DNA of 64,000 nt from positions 32,875 to 96,874 of the forward strand of contig JACJJN010000012.1 of the NCBI GenBank assembly GCA_016899975.1, written 5' to 3'. Position numbers and translations under genes: made by a program. The notes under the pieces were generated by a model. It ran no database searches. It worked only from the letters and a program-made list of their open reading frames with translations, and was not told where the DNA came from. Source of the stretch: Lacrimispora saccharolytica. Its GTDB lineage: Bacteria > Bacillota > Clostridia > Lachnospirales > Lachnospiraceae. Of this stretch, positions 9,464 to 17,819 are shown one piece after another (position 1 is the stretch's first letter; each line of letters begins with the position of its first letter).

Positions 9464-9492
9464 AATATATACTTCCGACATCTATTTGTCAA
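9464..9492 (-). promoter_or_regulatory. Promoter of the thiSFGH operon
   Basis: Minus-strand TTGACA (plus 9487-9492), 17-base spacer and TATATT (plus 9464-9469). A near-consensus vegetative promoter, placing +1 near 9457. Confidence 0.8.
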
Positions 9493-9510
9493 TGTTTTTT
9501 TACTCCCGCG

Positions 9511-9546
9511 GCATGTCCGCTTGGCTCGCTGCCAGCGGAAATAAAA
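9511..9546 (-). repeat. Right half of a family C palindromic repeat
   Basis: GCATGTCCGCTTGGCTCG followed by the GC-rich tail and AATAAA matches the right half of the complete copies at 23037-23101 and 42657-42718. The matching left half is at 9297-9322 on the other side of the thi promoter and leader. Confidence 0.6.
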
Positions 9547-9586
9547 AGCACCGTCCCCACAGCTCACACGTCTGCAAAAACAGTGC
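9540..9586 (-). terminator. Terminator after tRNA-Lys
   Basis: Minus-strand arm GCACTGTTTTTGCAG pairs over 15 positions (with G-U pairs) with CTGTGGGGACGGTGC around a 9-base loop, then TTTTTATTT. Confidence 0.7.
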
Positions 9587-9592
9587 CTTCAG

Positions 9593-9665
9593 TGCGCCTT
9601 CAGGGACTCGAACCCTGGACAAATAGATTAAGAGTCTACTGCTCTACCAACTGAGCTAAAGGCGC
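9593..9665 (-). tRNA. tRNA-Lys (anticodon CTT)
   Basis: A 73-base cloverleaf. Acceptor GCGCCTT/AAGGCGC with discriminator A, D-arm AGCTCAGTTGGTAGAGC, anticodon loop CTCTTAA (CTT), T-arm CCAGGGTTCGAGTCCCTG. CCA is not encoded. It lies upstream of the thi operon on the same strand but has its own terminator. Confidence 0.95.
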
Positions 9666-9874
9666 ATTCATTATTTTGTTTCATTCCTCACCGGAACGCA
9701 AGAATTATTATATGCGATACAATGTCAAAAATCAACCCTTTTTTTATGATCTTTTTTGTTTTGTTATGATTTACAAATAATTGTTTATAATTTCTTTATT
9801 TTCACAACACAATGCACAAGTTTGCTGAACCGTAGATGCTTTGAAAATTACTTTCGTTAAGAGATGCCATCACA

Positions 9875-9956
9875 GCTTGCGGCAGGAGGTGTATCCATTC
9901 ATCGAAAACCTCTTGTAACAGCTTTCAGCTGAATGATGACACCTTTTGCCGCAGGC
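9875..9956. repeat. Long imperfect hairpin downstream of the 49-aa ORF
   Basis: Left arm from GCTTGCGGCAGGAGGTGT (9875) and right arm ending ACACCTTTTGCCGCAGGC (9956) pair over about 27 positions with a few mismatches. The loop carries GTAACAGCTTTCAGCTG, reminiscent of the family A palindrome. There is no T-run on the minus strand, so this is not a simple terminator. Confidence 0.6.
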
Positions 9957-9966
9957 TGCTTCCCGC

Positions 9967-10116
9967 CTACTTGTTTTTCTTCGAAAGATCCACGCTCTTC
10001 AGGAGTTTTTCCAGATCTTTCAGTGATTTCTGCATCTGAAAGATCTTTCCGCCTTTATGTTTGCTCTCATATTCCACTTCCGTGAGCTTCTGCTGCATGG
10101 AACCCTGCTTTTTCAT
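9967..10116 (-). CDS. Small basic protein of 49 residues, unrecognised
   Basis: An ATG-initiated frame downstream of trmB on the same strand, with a stop shortly upstream. The product is Lys/Gln-rich and predicted helical, starting MKKQGSMQQKLTEVEYESKH and ending DLSKKNK. A weak AAAGGC site lies before the start. Codon use resembles the neighbours. It may be a genuine small protein co-transcribed with trmB. I do not recognise a family. Confidence 0.4.
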   Translation of the reverse strand: MKKQGSMQQKLTEVEYESKHKGGKIFQMQKSLKDLEKLLKSVDLSKKNK

Positions 10117-10190
10117 TTTATCGCTGCCTTTTGCCTTTTCAGAATCAATATATGAAAAAACTCAGAAAGATGATACCGGAGAAACCCCCG

Positions 10191-10850
10191 TTATTTAGCG
10201 AACCCTATACGGGCGATCAGCTTACAGATCGGATTCCCCATCGACGAGAACTTCTCTTCATATTCCGTCATCACATTTCCCCGGTTCATTTCCTTATCTG
10301 CATGCAGATCATAAGTGAACGCTTCCAGGATCCAGTTCTCTGCCGCCCCGATTTCGTCCAGTGAAAAGTCAAACAGATCTTTATTGTCCGTCTTAAACTC
10401 CACCTTCCCCTCATCCGGCAAAATCTTCTCATACCGCTCCAGAAACTCATGGGAAGTCAGACGGCGCTTGGCATGGCGGTCCTTGGGCCACGGATCGGAA
10501 AAATTAAGATAGATTCCAGCAACCTCACCTTTTTCAAAAACCTCCGGAAGTTCCCTTGCATCCATCCGGATAAAGTACAGATTCGTCAGTTTCTCTTCCA
10601 GCTGTTCTGCTTTCTGTACGGCTCTCAGAAGCACACTGTCATACATCTCAATTCCGATATAATTGATGTCCGGATGTTTCTTCGCCATATCCATCAGAAA
10701 ACGGCCTTTTCCCATCCCCACCTCAATATAGACCGGCTGCGTTTTTTCAAAAACTGTATTCCAATTCCCACGATGGGTTTCCGGTTTCTGGATCACCCAC
10801 GGGCTGTTGGCGATCACTTCCTTCGCCCCCTGTATATTTCTCAGTCTCAT
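10191..10850 (-). CDS. trmB: tRNA (guanine-N7-)-methyltransferase TrmB
   Basis: 219 residues. An SAM-dependent enzyme making m7G46 in tRNA. SAM site VYIEVGMGKGRFLMDMA near residues 36-52, then NYIGIEMYDSVL. The catalytic/RNA block YLNFSDPWPKDRHAKRRL around 133-150 is diagnostic for TrmB. GGATGGTAAAAT precedes the ATG. It diverges from the V-ATPase operon. Confidence 0.96.
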   Translation of the reverse strand: MRLRNIQGAKEVIANSPWVIQKPETHRGNWNTVFEKTQPVYIEVGMGKGRFLMDMAKKHPDINYIGIEMYDSVLLRAVQKAEQLEEKLTNLYFIRMDARELPEVFEKGEVAGIYLNFSDPWPKDRHAKRRLTSHEFLERYEKILPDEGKVEFKTDNKDLFDFSLDEIGAAENWILEAFTYDLHADKEMNRGNVMTEYEEKFSSMGNPICKLIARIGFAK

Positions 10851-11123
10851 ATTTTACCATCCTTTATTTTTGATTTCACTTTTCCACAAATCACGTTCCC
10901 TGCCTTTCCGGCGGAGACTTGCGGACTTGTTATATCTTACTATAGATTTCCCGGAAAGAAAAGTCCTTTCCTTAATTGTCTGAATATTCCTATTTGCTGA
11001 AAATAGAACAGTTCTTTTCCCTGTTTTGTCTATCTTTTTTGGTGAATTTTTTCTAATCCCGACAATATCTTCCACCCAAATTTGTTTATCCTTCGATTCT
11101 TTTTATATTTCTTCAAATTACAT
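10851..11123. other. Intergenic region between trmB and the V-ATPase operon
   Basis: This AT-rich stretch holds the divergent control regions. A short open frame on the minus strand has no ribosome site and no recognisable product. I see no RNA gene or riboswitch motif. Confidence 0.5.
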
Positions 11124-11152
11124 GTGACATTTTTAACAAAAAGGTGTATGAT
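11124..11152 (+). promoter_or_regulatory. Promoter of the V-type ATPase operon
   Basis: GTGACA, 17-base spacer, TATGAT. It lies about 110 bases ahead of the first structural gene; the family A repeat lies in the untranslated leader. Confidence 0.6.
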
Positions 11153-11167
11153 AAGTGTCGTGACATA

Positions 11168-11240
11168 GTAACAGTTCAGCCTTGCTGAACCGTTACATGC
11201 AAAATCCATTTAAAATCGCCTTCGGCGATGGGATATTGTC
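11168..11240 (+). repeat. Family A composite repeat in the V-ATPase leader
   Basis: GTAACAGTTCAGCCTTGCTG begins a palindrome (to ACCGTTAC), followed by a second hairpin around AAATCGCCTTCGGCGAT. Nearly the same sequence occurs inverted at 62463-62540. It ends about 20 bases before the start codon of the first ATPase gene. Confidence 0.85.
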
Positions 11241-11262
11241 GAATTTGCAAAGGAGGAGAGCT

Positions 11263-11574
11263 ATGGAATCTGTTATCAATAAGCTGACAGAGATTGAAGC
11301 GGCCGCGTCCGGAATTCTGGAAGGCGCCGCCAACCAGAACAAGGTTCTGGACCAGCAGCACAGTGAGCGAATTGCCGCTTTCGACCAGAAACTGGATGCC
11401 GATACGGTCCGCCGGCTGCAAAATGTCCAATCCGAACTGAAAAACAGGACAGATACCGAACTTCTGCACCTGCGTTCTGGAACCGCTGATCTTCTGGCTT
11501 CGCTGGATGATTATTATAATAAAAACCATGATACATTGTCCACACAGATTTGTGAAAAACTGATAAGGAAGTGA
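11263..11574 (+). CDS. V-type ATPase subunit G/H-like stalk protein
   Basis: 103 residues from the ATG at 11263 behind AAAGGAGGAGAGCT; an upstream in-frame ATG reads through the repeat and is rejected. The protein is almost entirely helical and charged (MESVINKLTEIEAAASGIL, then ALDQ/E-rich heptads), as expected for the peripheral-stalk coiled coil that pairs with subunit E. Its position as first gene of the operon, before subunit C/I, matches ntpF/ahaH in other Clostridia. The sequence itself is poorly conserved, so the call leans on context. Confidence 0.75.
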   Translation: MESVINKLTEIEAAASGILEGAANQNKVLDQQHSERIAAFDQKLDADTVRRLQNVQSELKNRTDTELLHLRSGTADLLASLDDYYNKNHDTLSTQICEKLIRK

Positions 11575-11578
11575 TGGT

Positions 11579-12619
11579 ATGAGCGGTCTTTTATCTTACA
11601 GCGGACTGACCACAAAAATCCGCGCAATGCAAAGTCATCTGCTGGACGACAAAAATTTCCGTGAGATCGTAGAGCTTCCTAATGTACCGGCAGCCGTTTC
11701 CTACCTGAAACAACAGCCCTCTTACGCGGAATTGTTTCAGGGCTGCGAGGAATCAGACCTACACCGCGGACAGATTGAACAGATGCTCCGTCTGACCGTG
11801 TACAGAGATTTCAGTAAGCTTTACCGTTTTTCCAATCTGGAACAACGGAAATTTCTGACCAGTTATTTTAAGCGTTATGAGATCGCCATGTTAAAAGAAT
11901 GCCTGAACAAAATTTTTGACCACAGGGATGTTACTTTGAATCTCTCTGTCTATCAGGATTTCTTTGACCGTCATTCTCAGCTTAACTTTGCCCTGGTCAC
12001 CTCGTCCTCTTCCCCTGAGGAACTGGTTTCCAATCTGAAAGGGACAGAATATTACGATCCTCTGGTACACCTGAATACAATGGAACATCCGACATTGTTT
12101 GACTATGAGATGACTTTGGATCTCTACTACTTTTCCCATCTTTGGAAAGAGCGGGAAAAAATCGCATCAAAAAAAGATCTGGAACAGCTGACCAAAGCCT
12201 GGGGAAGCAAATTTGATATGCTGAATCTCCAGTGGATCTATCGGTCCAAGCGGTATTACCATATGACCAGCGCCAACATTTACGCATTGATCATTCCGGT
12301 TCATTACCGCCTGAAAAAATCCGAGGTCAAGACGCTTGTGGAGGAGGAGAATTTTGACGCCTTCTGCCAGCTGGTCCGCCAGACCTATTACGCAAAGCAT
12401 TTTGAGCAGTTTACGACAGAAACCATGGAAAGCATGTACGCCCAGATCATGAAGCACATCCTTTCCTCGGAATCCAGGAACCATCCCTATTCCCTGGCGA
12501 CCGTCTACTCCTATCTGTACCATAAGGAACATGAAGTCAACCGGCTCATTATCGCTTTGGAATGTGTACGTTACAGCATTTCTCCGGATGAAGCAATGCA
12601 GTACGTCACCAAAACCTAA
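11579..12619 (+). CDS. ntpC: V-type ATPase subunit C (V0 subunit d homolog)
   Basis: 346 residues, soluble and helix-rich, starting SGLLSYSGLTTKIRAMQSHL. It matches the V-ATPase C/AC39 family, which caps the membrane rotor and joins it to the central stalk. Length is typical (~330-350). It starts 4 bases after the stalk gene with AAGGAAG upstream and is followed by subunit I. Confidence 0.88.
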   Translation: MSGLLSYSGLTTKIRAMQSHLLDDKNFREIVELPNVPAAVSYLKQQPSYAELFQGCEESDLHRGQIEQMLRLTVYRDFSKLYRFSNLEQRKFLTSYFKRYEIAMLKECLNKIFDHRDVTLNLSVYQDFFDRHSQLNFALVTSSSSPEELVSNLKGTEYYDPLVHLNTMEHPTLFDYEMTLDLYYFSHLWKEREKIASKKDLEQLTKAWGSKFDMLNLQWIYRSKRYYHMTSANIYALIIPVHYRLKKSEVKTLVEEENFDAFCQLVRQTYYAKHFEQFTTETMESMYAQIMKHILSSESRNHPYSLATVYSYLYHKEHEVNRLIIALECVRYSISPDEAMQYVTKT

Positions 12620-12640
12620 TCAAAGGGGAGGTGTTTTTGC

Positions 12641-14584
12641 TTGATAGTCAAGATGAAATTTATAAGTATCACAGGTCCGAAATCCGACATTGACCGTGTG
12701 GTAAATACCTACCTGTCCAAATATGAGATACATCTGGAAAATGCGCTGACAGAGCTTAAGACCATACAAAGCCTGACGCCCTACCTACAGATCAATCCTT
12801 ATAAGGACACGTTGAAACTGGCCAATGATTATGCCGCAATGCTCCCGGTCAATATGCGGGAGAAAGCGAAAAAGCTTTCCCTGGAAGAGGCGATCGCATG
12901 TGTGGAAAATATTGACCAGACACTGACCAGGCTGAATCAGGAACACAACCGGCTCCAGGAACAGATGAAGATCTATAAGGAAAAAGCGGATAAGATCGCT
13001 CCGTTCCAGAATCTTCCCTGCAGCCTGTCGTCCATCCTGGATTTTAAATTCATCCGCCTGCGGTTCGGACGTATTCCGAAAGAATATTTTGAGAAATTCA
13101 ACAACTACGTCTACGAAAGCTGCGATACGGTATTTTATCGCTGCAACAGTGATGACCGGTATGTCTGGGGCGTTTATTTCGCTCCCCGGGAAGAGATCAA
13201 CAAGATCGACGCCGTTTATGCGTCGATGCATTTTGAACGTGTCTACGTTCCTGACGAATATGAGGGCACCCTGGAAGATGCTCACCGTAAGCTTCACCAG
13301 CAGATTCTGGACACTTACCGGACGATGTCCGACTGTAAAGCCCAGATGCAGGACTGCCTGAGGAAACATGCCGAAGAGCTTGTGGGCGCCGTCAACGAGC
13401 TTTCAACACTCTCGGGAAATTTTGATGTGCGCAGGCTTGCCGCATGTACCTCCAACCGTAAGGGATCTGAAACGTTTTATATTCTCTGCGGCTGGATGTC
13501 GGAAGCAGACACGGAAGCTTTCCAGCATGATATTGAAAACGACGAAAACCTTTACTGCTTTATCGAGGACGAGGACCACAACCCTCTGCGTGAGCCTCCT
13601 ACAAAGCTGAAAAACCCGAAACTGTTCCGTCCGTTTGAAATGTATGTTCAGATGTACGGCCTTCCGTCTTATCACGAGATGGACCCGACGATCTTTGTGG
13701 GACTGACCTATGCGTTTATCTTCGGCGCCATGTTCGGCGACGTGGGGCAGGGACTGTGCCTCGTGATCGGCGGAGCGCTCCTTTATAAATTCAGGAAGAT
13801 CACACTGGCTGCGATCATCAGCCTGGCGGGCATCTTTTCCACGCTTTTCGGATTCCTGTACGGAAGCTTCTTCGGATTTGAAGAACTTCTTCCCGCCCTG
13901 TGGCTGAAACCCAAAGAAGCGATGATCACCCTGCCGCTGATCGGCCAGATGAACACTGTATTCGTCGTGGCGATCGCCTTTGGCATGTTCCTGATCCTTG
14001 TGACGATGATCTTCCATATCATCAACGCCCTGCGGGCGCACAGAAAAGGGGAAGCGCTTTTTGATCAGAATGCCATTGCCGGTCTGATATTTTACGGAGC
14101 AGTCGTTGCGACCATCGTTCTGTATCTGTCGGGTCATGCACTCCCTGCCACAGGTGTACTGGTGGTCATGTTTGTGATTCCTTTGATCGCTATTTTCCTG
14201 AAAGAACCACTGGAAAAACTTGTGGAGAAAAAGAAGAATGCATTTCCGAAAACCGGAAAAGTCATGTTCTTCGTACAGAGCTTTTTCGAACTGTTTGAAA
14301 TCCTGCTGAGTTATTTTTCCAACACACTTTCCTTTGTCCGTATCGGCGCATTCGCTGTCAGCCATGCGGCAATGATGGAAGTTGTACTGATGCTCGCAGG
14401 AGCCACAGACGGCGGCAGTATCAACTGGCTGGTCGTCGTTCTTGGAAACATTTTTGTATGTGCGATGGAGGGCCTGATCGTAGGTATTCAGGTACTTCGT
14501 CTGGAATATTATGAGCTGTTCAGCCGCTTCTACAAAGGAGACGGCAGACCTTTCCAGCCATTCCTGAAAAAGAACCAGGAATAA
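12641..14584 (+). CDS. ntpI: V-type ATPase subunit I (membrane a subunit)
   Basis: 647 residues. The N-terminal ~330 are a soluble stator domain with coiled coil; the C-terminal half has about seven membrane segments that form the ion half-channels. FVRIGAFAVSHAAMM near residue 565 carries the arginine needed for ion translocation. FGAMFGDVGQG near 365 is another family signature. TTG start at 12641 behind AAAGGGGAGG; an internal ATG four codons on is possible. Confidence 0.95.
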   Translation: MIVKMKFISITGPKSDIDRVVNTYLSKYEIHLENALTELKTIQSLTPYLQINPYKDTLKLANDYAAMLPVNMREKAKKLSLEEAIACVENIDQTLTRLNQEHNRLQEQMKIYKEKADKIAPFQNLPCSLSSILDFKFIRLRFGRIPKEYFEKFNNYVYESCDTVFYRCNSDDRYVWGVYFAPREEINKIDAVYASMHFERVYVPDEYEGTLEDAHRKLHQQILDTYRTMSDCKAQMQDCLRKHAEELVGAVNELSTLSGNFDVRRLAACTSNRKGSETFYILCGWMSEADTEAFQHDIENDENLYCFIEDEDHNPLREPPTKLKNPKLFRPFEMYVQMYGLPSYHEMDPTIFVGLTYAFIFGAMFGDVGQGLCLVIGGALLYKFRKITLAAIISLAGIFSTLFGFLYGSFFGFEELLPALWLKPKEAMITLPLIGQMNTVFVVAIAFGMFLILVTMIFHIINALRAHRKGEALFDQNAIAGLIFYGAVVATIVLYLSGHALPATGVLVVMFVIPLIAIFLKEPLEKLVEKKKNAFPKTGKVMFFVQSFFELFEILLSYFSNTLSFVRIGAFAVSHAAMMEVVLMLAGATDGGSINWLVVVLGNIFVCAMEGLIVGIQVLRLEYYELFSRFYKGDGRPFQPFLKKNQE

Positions 14585-14621
14585 CAAAAAATAAGAACTT
14601 TATTTTTAGGAGGATTGTATT

Positions 14622-15056
14622 ATGAATACATTAATTATCCAGGTACTTACCGCAGCAGCTATGATCTTAAGCATCATCATCCCGATGGCAGTATATTTCA
14701 GCGGAGAAAAAACAAAAAAACGCTACAAAAAATCCCTCGCAGCCAATGTGGCAGGCTTCTTTGGACTGATGCTGGTTGTCACCATCGTTTCCTTCGCAGG
14801 AACCACCACGGTATCTGCAGCAACAGACAGCGGCGCAGGACTTGCAACCGGACTTGGATACATCGGCGCAGCTCTTGTTACCGGACTTTCCGGCATCGGC
14901 TCCGGTATCGCGGTTGCTTCCAGTGCCAGCGCAGCGCTCGGCGCTATCAGTGAGGACGGAAGCATCTTTGGTAAATCCATGATCTTCGTAGCCATGGCCG
15001 AAGGTATCGCACTGTACGGCCTGATCATCTCCTTCATGATTCTTGGCCAGCTGTAA
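14622..15056 (+). CDS. ntpK: V-type ATPase subunit K (proteolipid rotor ring)
   Basis: 144 residues with four hydrophobic helices, two per proteolipid repeat. The Gly-rich second hairpin GAALVTGLSGIGSGIAV is followed by GKSMIFVAMAEGIALYGLI, where the membrane glutamate (AEGIALYG) binds the transported ion. I cannot decide between Na+ and H+ coupling from sequence alone. Confidence 0.93.
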   Translation: MNTLIIQVLTAAAMILSIIIPMAVYFSGEKTKKRYKKSLAANVAGFFGLMLVVTIVSFAGTTTVSAATDSGAGLATGLGYIGAALVTGLSGIGSGIAVASSASAALGAISEDGSIFGKSMIFVAMAEGIALYGLIISFMILGQL

Positions 15057-15128
15057 GCAGCATGGCCCATGAAGCCGCTGCCGGAAACGCAAGAGACGGC
15101 AGCATAAAATCCGAAAGGAAGTATCTTT

Positions 15129-15437
15129 ATGAAAATGTTTTTGATCAGTGATAACGTCGATACAGAGACAGGCATGCGGCTGACCGGCGTGGAAGGCGTT
15201 GTCGTTCATGAACGGGAAGAACTGTTTCAGGCGCTCCAGAATGCACTCTCAGACAAAGAGATCGGAATCATCCTTCTGACCGAAAAGCTCGGCAAAGAAT
15301 TTCCGGACATTCTGGAAGACGTACGGCTGAACCATAAACTGCCTCTGCTGATTGAAATCCCCGACCGTCACGGAACGGGGCGCAAACCTGACTTTATCAC
15401 TTCCTTTGTAAACGAATCCATCGGATTAAAACTGTAA
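15129..15437 (+). CDS. ntpG: V-type ATPase subunit F
   Basis: 102 residues, starting MKMFLISDNVDTETGMRLTG, with GIILLTEKL in the middle and LPLLIEIPDRHG toward the end, all typical of the central-stalk F subunit that stabilises subunit D. Length is normal. AAAGGAAGTATCTTT precedes the ATG. Confidence 0.92.
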   Translation: MKMFLISDNVDTETGMRLTGVEGVVVHEREELFQALQNALSDKEIGIILLTEKLGKEFPDILEDVRLNHKLPLLIEIPDRHGTGRKPDFITSFVNESIGLKL

Positions 15438-15457
15438 GAAATCTGGAGGTGACAACC

Positions 15458-16045
15458 TTGACAACCGAGGAAAAATTAGAGAATTTTTACCGCCATTCCA
15501 TCGACAGCGCCAACGCGGAAGCACAGCGCCTGGTGGACGAACACCAGGCCGCTCTGAACCAGCTCTTTGAAGAGCACAAACTCCTGCGGAAACAGCAGGC
15601 GGAGGAAGAGATTGCCGCAGAGACGGAAAAACTGAAACGGGAAGCCAACAAAGCGCTGTCCGCGGAACAGCTTTCCATCAAGCGCAGCCTTTCTGCCAAA
15701 AACATGGAGCTGAAAAAGAAACTGTTTGCGGAAGTCCGGGAGAAAATGGCGGATTTCAAAAAGACACCGGAATATAAAACCTGGCTGGAAACAAAGATAC
15801 AGGATGCTGTGTCCTTCGCATCCGGCGACACCGTCCGGATCTATCTGGACCCTTCCGACGAAGAATACCGCCAGGAACTGGAAGAGAAGCTGTCCGTCTC
15901 CCTGATCCGCTCTGAAATACCGTTTACCGGCGGTATGCGGGCGGTCATTCCGGAAAAAAATATTCTGATCGACAATTCTTTCGACTCACTTATCGCGGAA
16001 GAACAGGAAACTTTTATTTTTCACGGAGGTATGACACATGAATAA
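15458..16045 (+). CDS. ntpE: V-type ATPase subunit E (peripheral stalk)
   Basis: 195 residues from TTG 15458. GGAGG lies 8 bases before it, while the alternative GTG at 15449 overlaps that site. The first ~110 residues are a charged coiled coil; the globular C-terminus ends around PFTGGMRAVIPEKNILIDNSFDSL, as in other E subunits. The 3' end overlaps subunit A by 8 bases. Confidence 0.9.
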   Translation: MTTEEKLENFYRHSIDSANAEAQRLVDEHQAALNQLFEEHKLLRKQQAEEEIAAETEKLKREANKALSAEQLSIKRSLSAKNMELKKKLFAEVREKMADFKKTPEYKTWLETKIQDAVSFASGDTVRIYLDPSDEEYRQELEEKLSVSLIRSEIPFTGGMRAVIPEKNILIDNSFDSLIAEEQETFIFHGGMTHE

Positions 16046-17804
16046 GACTGGCGTCATTTACGGCATCAACGGTCCGGTCGTTTACCTGAAGGGCAACACC
16101 GGATTCAAGATGTCCGAAATGGTTTATGTTGGAGAAGAACGTCTTGTCGGCGAAGTCATCGGTCTTACCAAAGATACGACGACCATCCAGGTCTTTGAGG
16201 AAACGACCGGACTGAAACCGGGCGCTGTCGTCGAAGCCTCCGGAGACGCGCTCTCTGTAATTCTGGGTCCTGGAATCCTGAACAATATTTTCGACGGTAT
16301 CGAGCGTCCTCTGTCTGAGATCGCGCGGCAGTCCGGCGACTACATCACCAGAGGTGTCAGCGTCGATTCCCTGGACACAAAGAAAAAATGGAACGTCCAT
16401 GTGACCGTACAGGCCGGCGAGACGGTCAGCGGCGGCACGATCATTTCCGAAACCCAGGAGACCCGTTCCATTGTCCATAAATCCATGGTTCCTCCGAACC
16501 TTGCCGGAACGGTCACATGGACTGCCCCGGACGGAGAATACACGATCCTGGATCCCATCGTAAAACTGGAAACCGAGGACGGAACAGAACACACTCTGAC
16601 CCTGTGTCAGAAATGGCCGATCCGTGTTCCCCGCCCGACTCTGAAGAGATATCCGGCAAGCGAACCGTTAGTCACCGGACAGCGGATCCTGGACACCATG
16701 TTCCCCATCGCAAAAGGCGGCACCGCAGCGGTGCCCGGCGGATTCGGAACAGGCAAAACCATGACACAGCATCAGATCGCGAAATGGTCCAATGCGGACA
16801 TCATCATTTATATCGGCTGCGGCGAGCGCGGCAACGAGATGACACAGGTTCTGGAGGAATTCCAGGAACTGGTAGACCCGAAATCCGGCAACCCTCTGAT
16901 GGACCGGACCGCTCTGATCGCCAACACTTCCAATATGCCGGTGGCTGCCCGTGAAGCATCCATCTATACCGGCCTGACCCTTGCGGAATATTACCGCGAC
17001 ATGGGGTATGACGTGGCGATCATGGCGGATTCCACTTCCCGCTGGGCGGAGGCGCTCCGTGAGCTTTCCGGACGTCTGGAGGAAATGCCTGCGGAGGAAG
17101 GTTTCCCGGCATATCTGGCGTCCCGTCTTTCCGCTTTCTATGAGCGTGCGGGAATGATGCAGACCCTCAACGGCCTGGAGGGCAGTGTCTCCATCATCGG
17201 AGCCGTATCGCCCCAGGGCGGCGACTTCTCGGAGCCTGTAACCATGAACACCAAACGTTTCGTCCGCTGTTTCTGGGGACTGGACAAATCCCTCGCCTAT
17301 GCCCGCCACTTCCCGGCGATCCACTGGCTGACCAGTTACAGCGAATACCTGAACGACCTGGCTCCCTGGTACAAAGACAATGTAAATAAAAACTTTGTAT
17401 CCATGAGAAACCAGCTGATGGGGCTTTTGAATCAGGAAAGCTCTCTGATGGAGATTGTAAAACTGATCGGAAGCGATGTGCTTCCCGATGACCAGAAGCT
17501 GGTACTTGAGATCGCAAGAGTCATCCGCCTGGGCTTTCTGCAGCAGAACGCCTTCCACAAGGACGACACCTGCGTACCGCTGTCCAAGCAGTACCGGATG
17601 ATGGAGATCATCCTCTACCTGTACCGGAAATCCAAAGCCCTGGTAACCATGGGCATGCCGATGTCGGTACTGAAGGAAGACAAGATCTTCGACCGGGTCA
17701 TCTCCATCAAATACGACATACCCAACGACAAACCGGAAATGTTTGACGAATACAAAAAAGATATCGACCGGTTCTATGACAACGTGCTGGAAAGAAACGG
17801 ATAA
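16038..17804 (+). CDS. ntpA: V-type ATPase catalytic subunit A
   Basis: 588 residues. The ATP-hydrolysing subunit. Walker A is GGFGTGKT near residue 233, Walker B lies within VAIMADSTSRWAEALRE near 328, and the ~90-residue insertion specific to A subunits is present. IGCGERGNEMTQVLEEF is also characteristic. It overlaps ntpE and is followed by subunit B after 15 bases. Confidence 0.97.
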   Translation: MNKTGVIYGINGPVVYLKGNTGFKMSEMVYVGEERLVGEVIGLTKDTTTIQVFEETTGLKPGAVVEASGDALSVILGPGILNNIFDGIERPLSEIARQSGDYITRGVSVDSLDTKKKWNVHVTVQAGETVSGGTIISETQETRSIVHKSMVPPNLAGTVTWTAPDGEYTILDPIVKLETEDGTEHTLTLCQKWPIRVPRPTLKRYPASEPLVTGQRILDTMFPIAKGGTAAVPGGFGTGKTMTQHQIAKWSNADIIIYIGCGERGNEMTQVLEEFQELVDPKSGNPLMDRTALIANTSNMPVAAREASIYTGLTLAEYYRDMGYDVAIMADSTSRWAEALRELSGRLEEMPAEEGFPAYLASRLSAFYERAGMMQTLNGLEGSVSIIGAVSPQGGDFSEPVTMNTKRFVRCFWGLDKSLAYARHFPAIHWLTSYSEYLNDLAPWYKDNVNKNFVSMRNQLMGLLNQESSLMEIVKLIGSDVLPDDQKLVLEIARVIRLGFLQQNAFHKDDTCVPLSKQYRMMEIILYLYRKSKALVTMGMPMSVLKEDKIFDRVISIKYDIPNDKPEMFDEYKKDIDRFYDNVLERNG

Positions 17805-17819
17805 GGAGGGAAAACGGCA

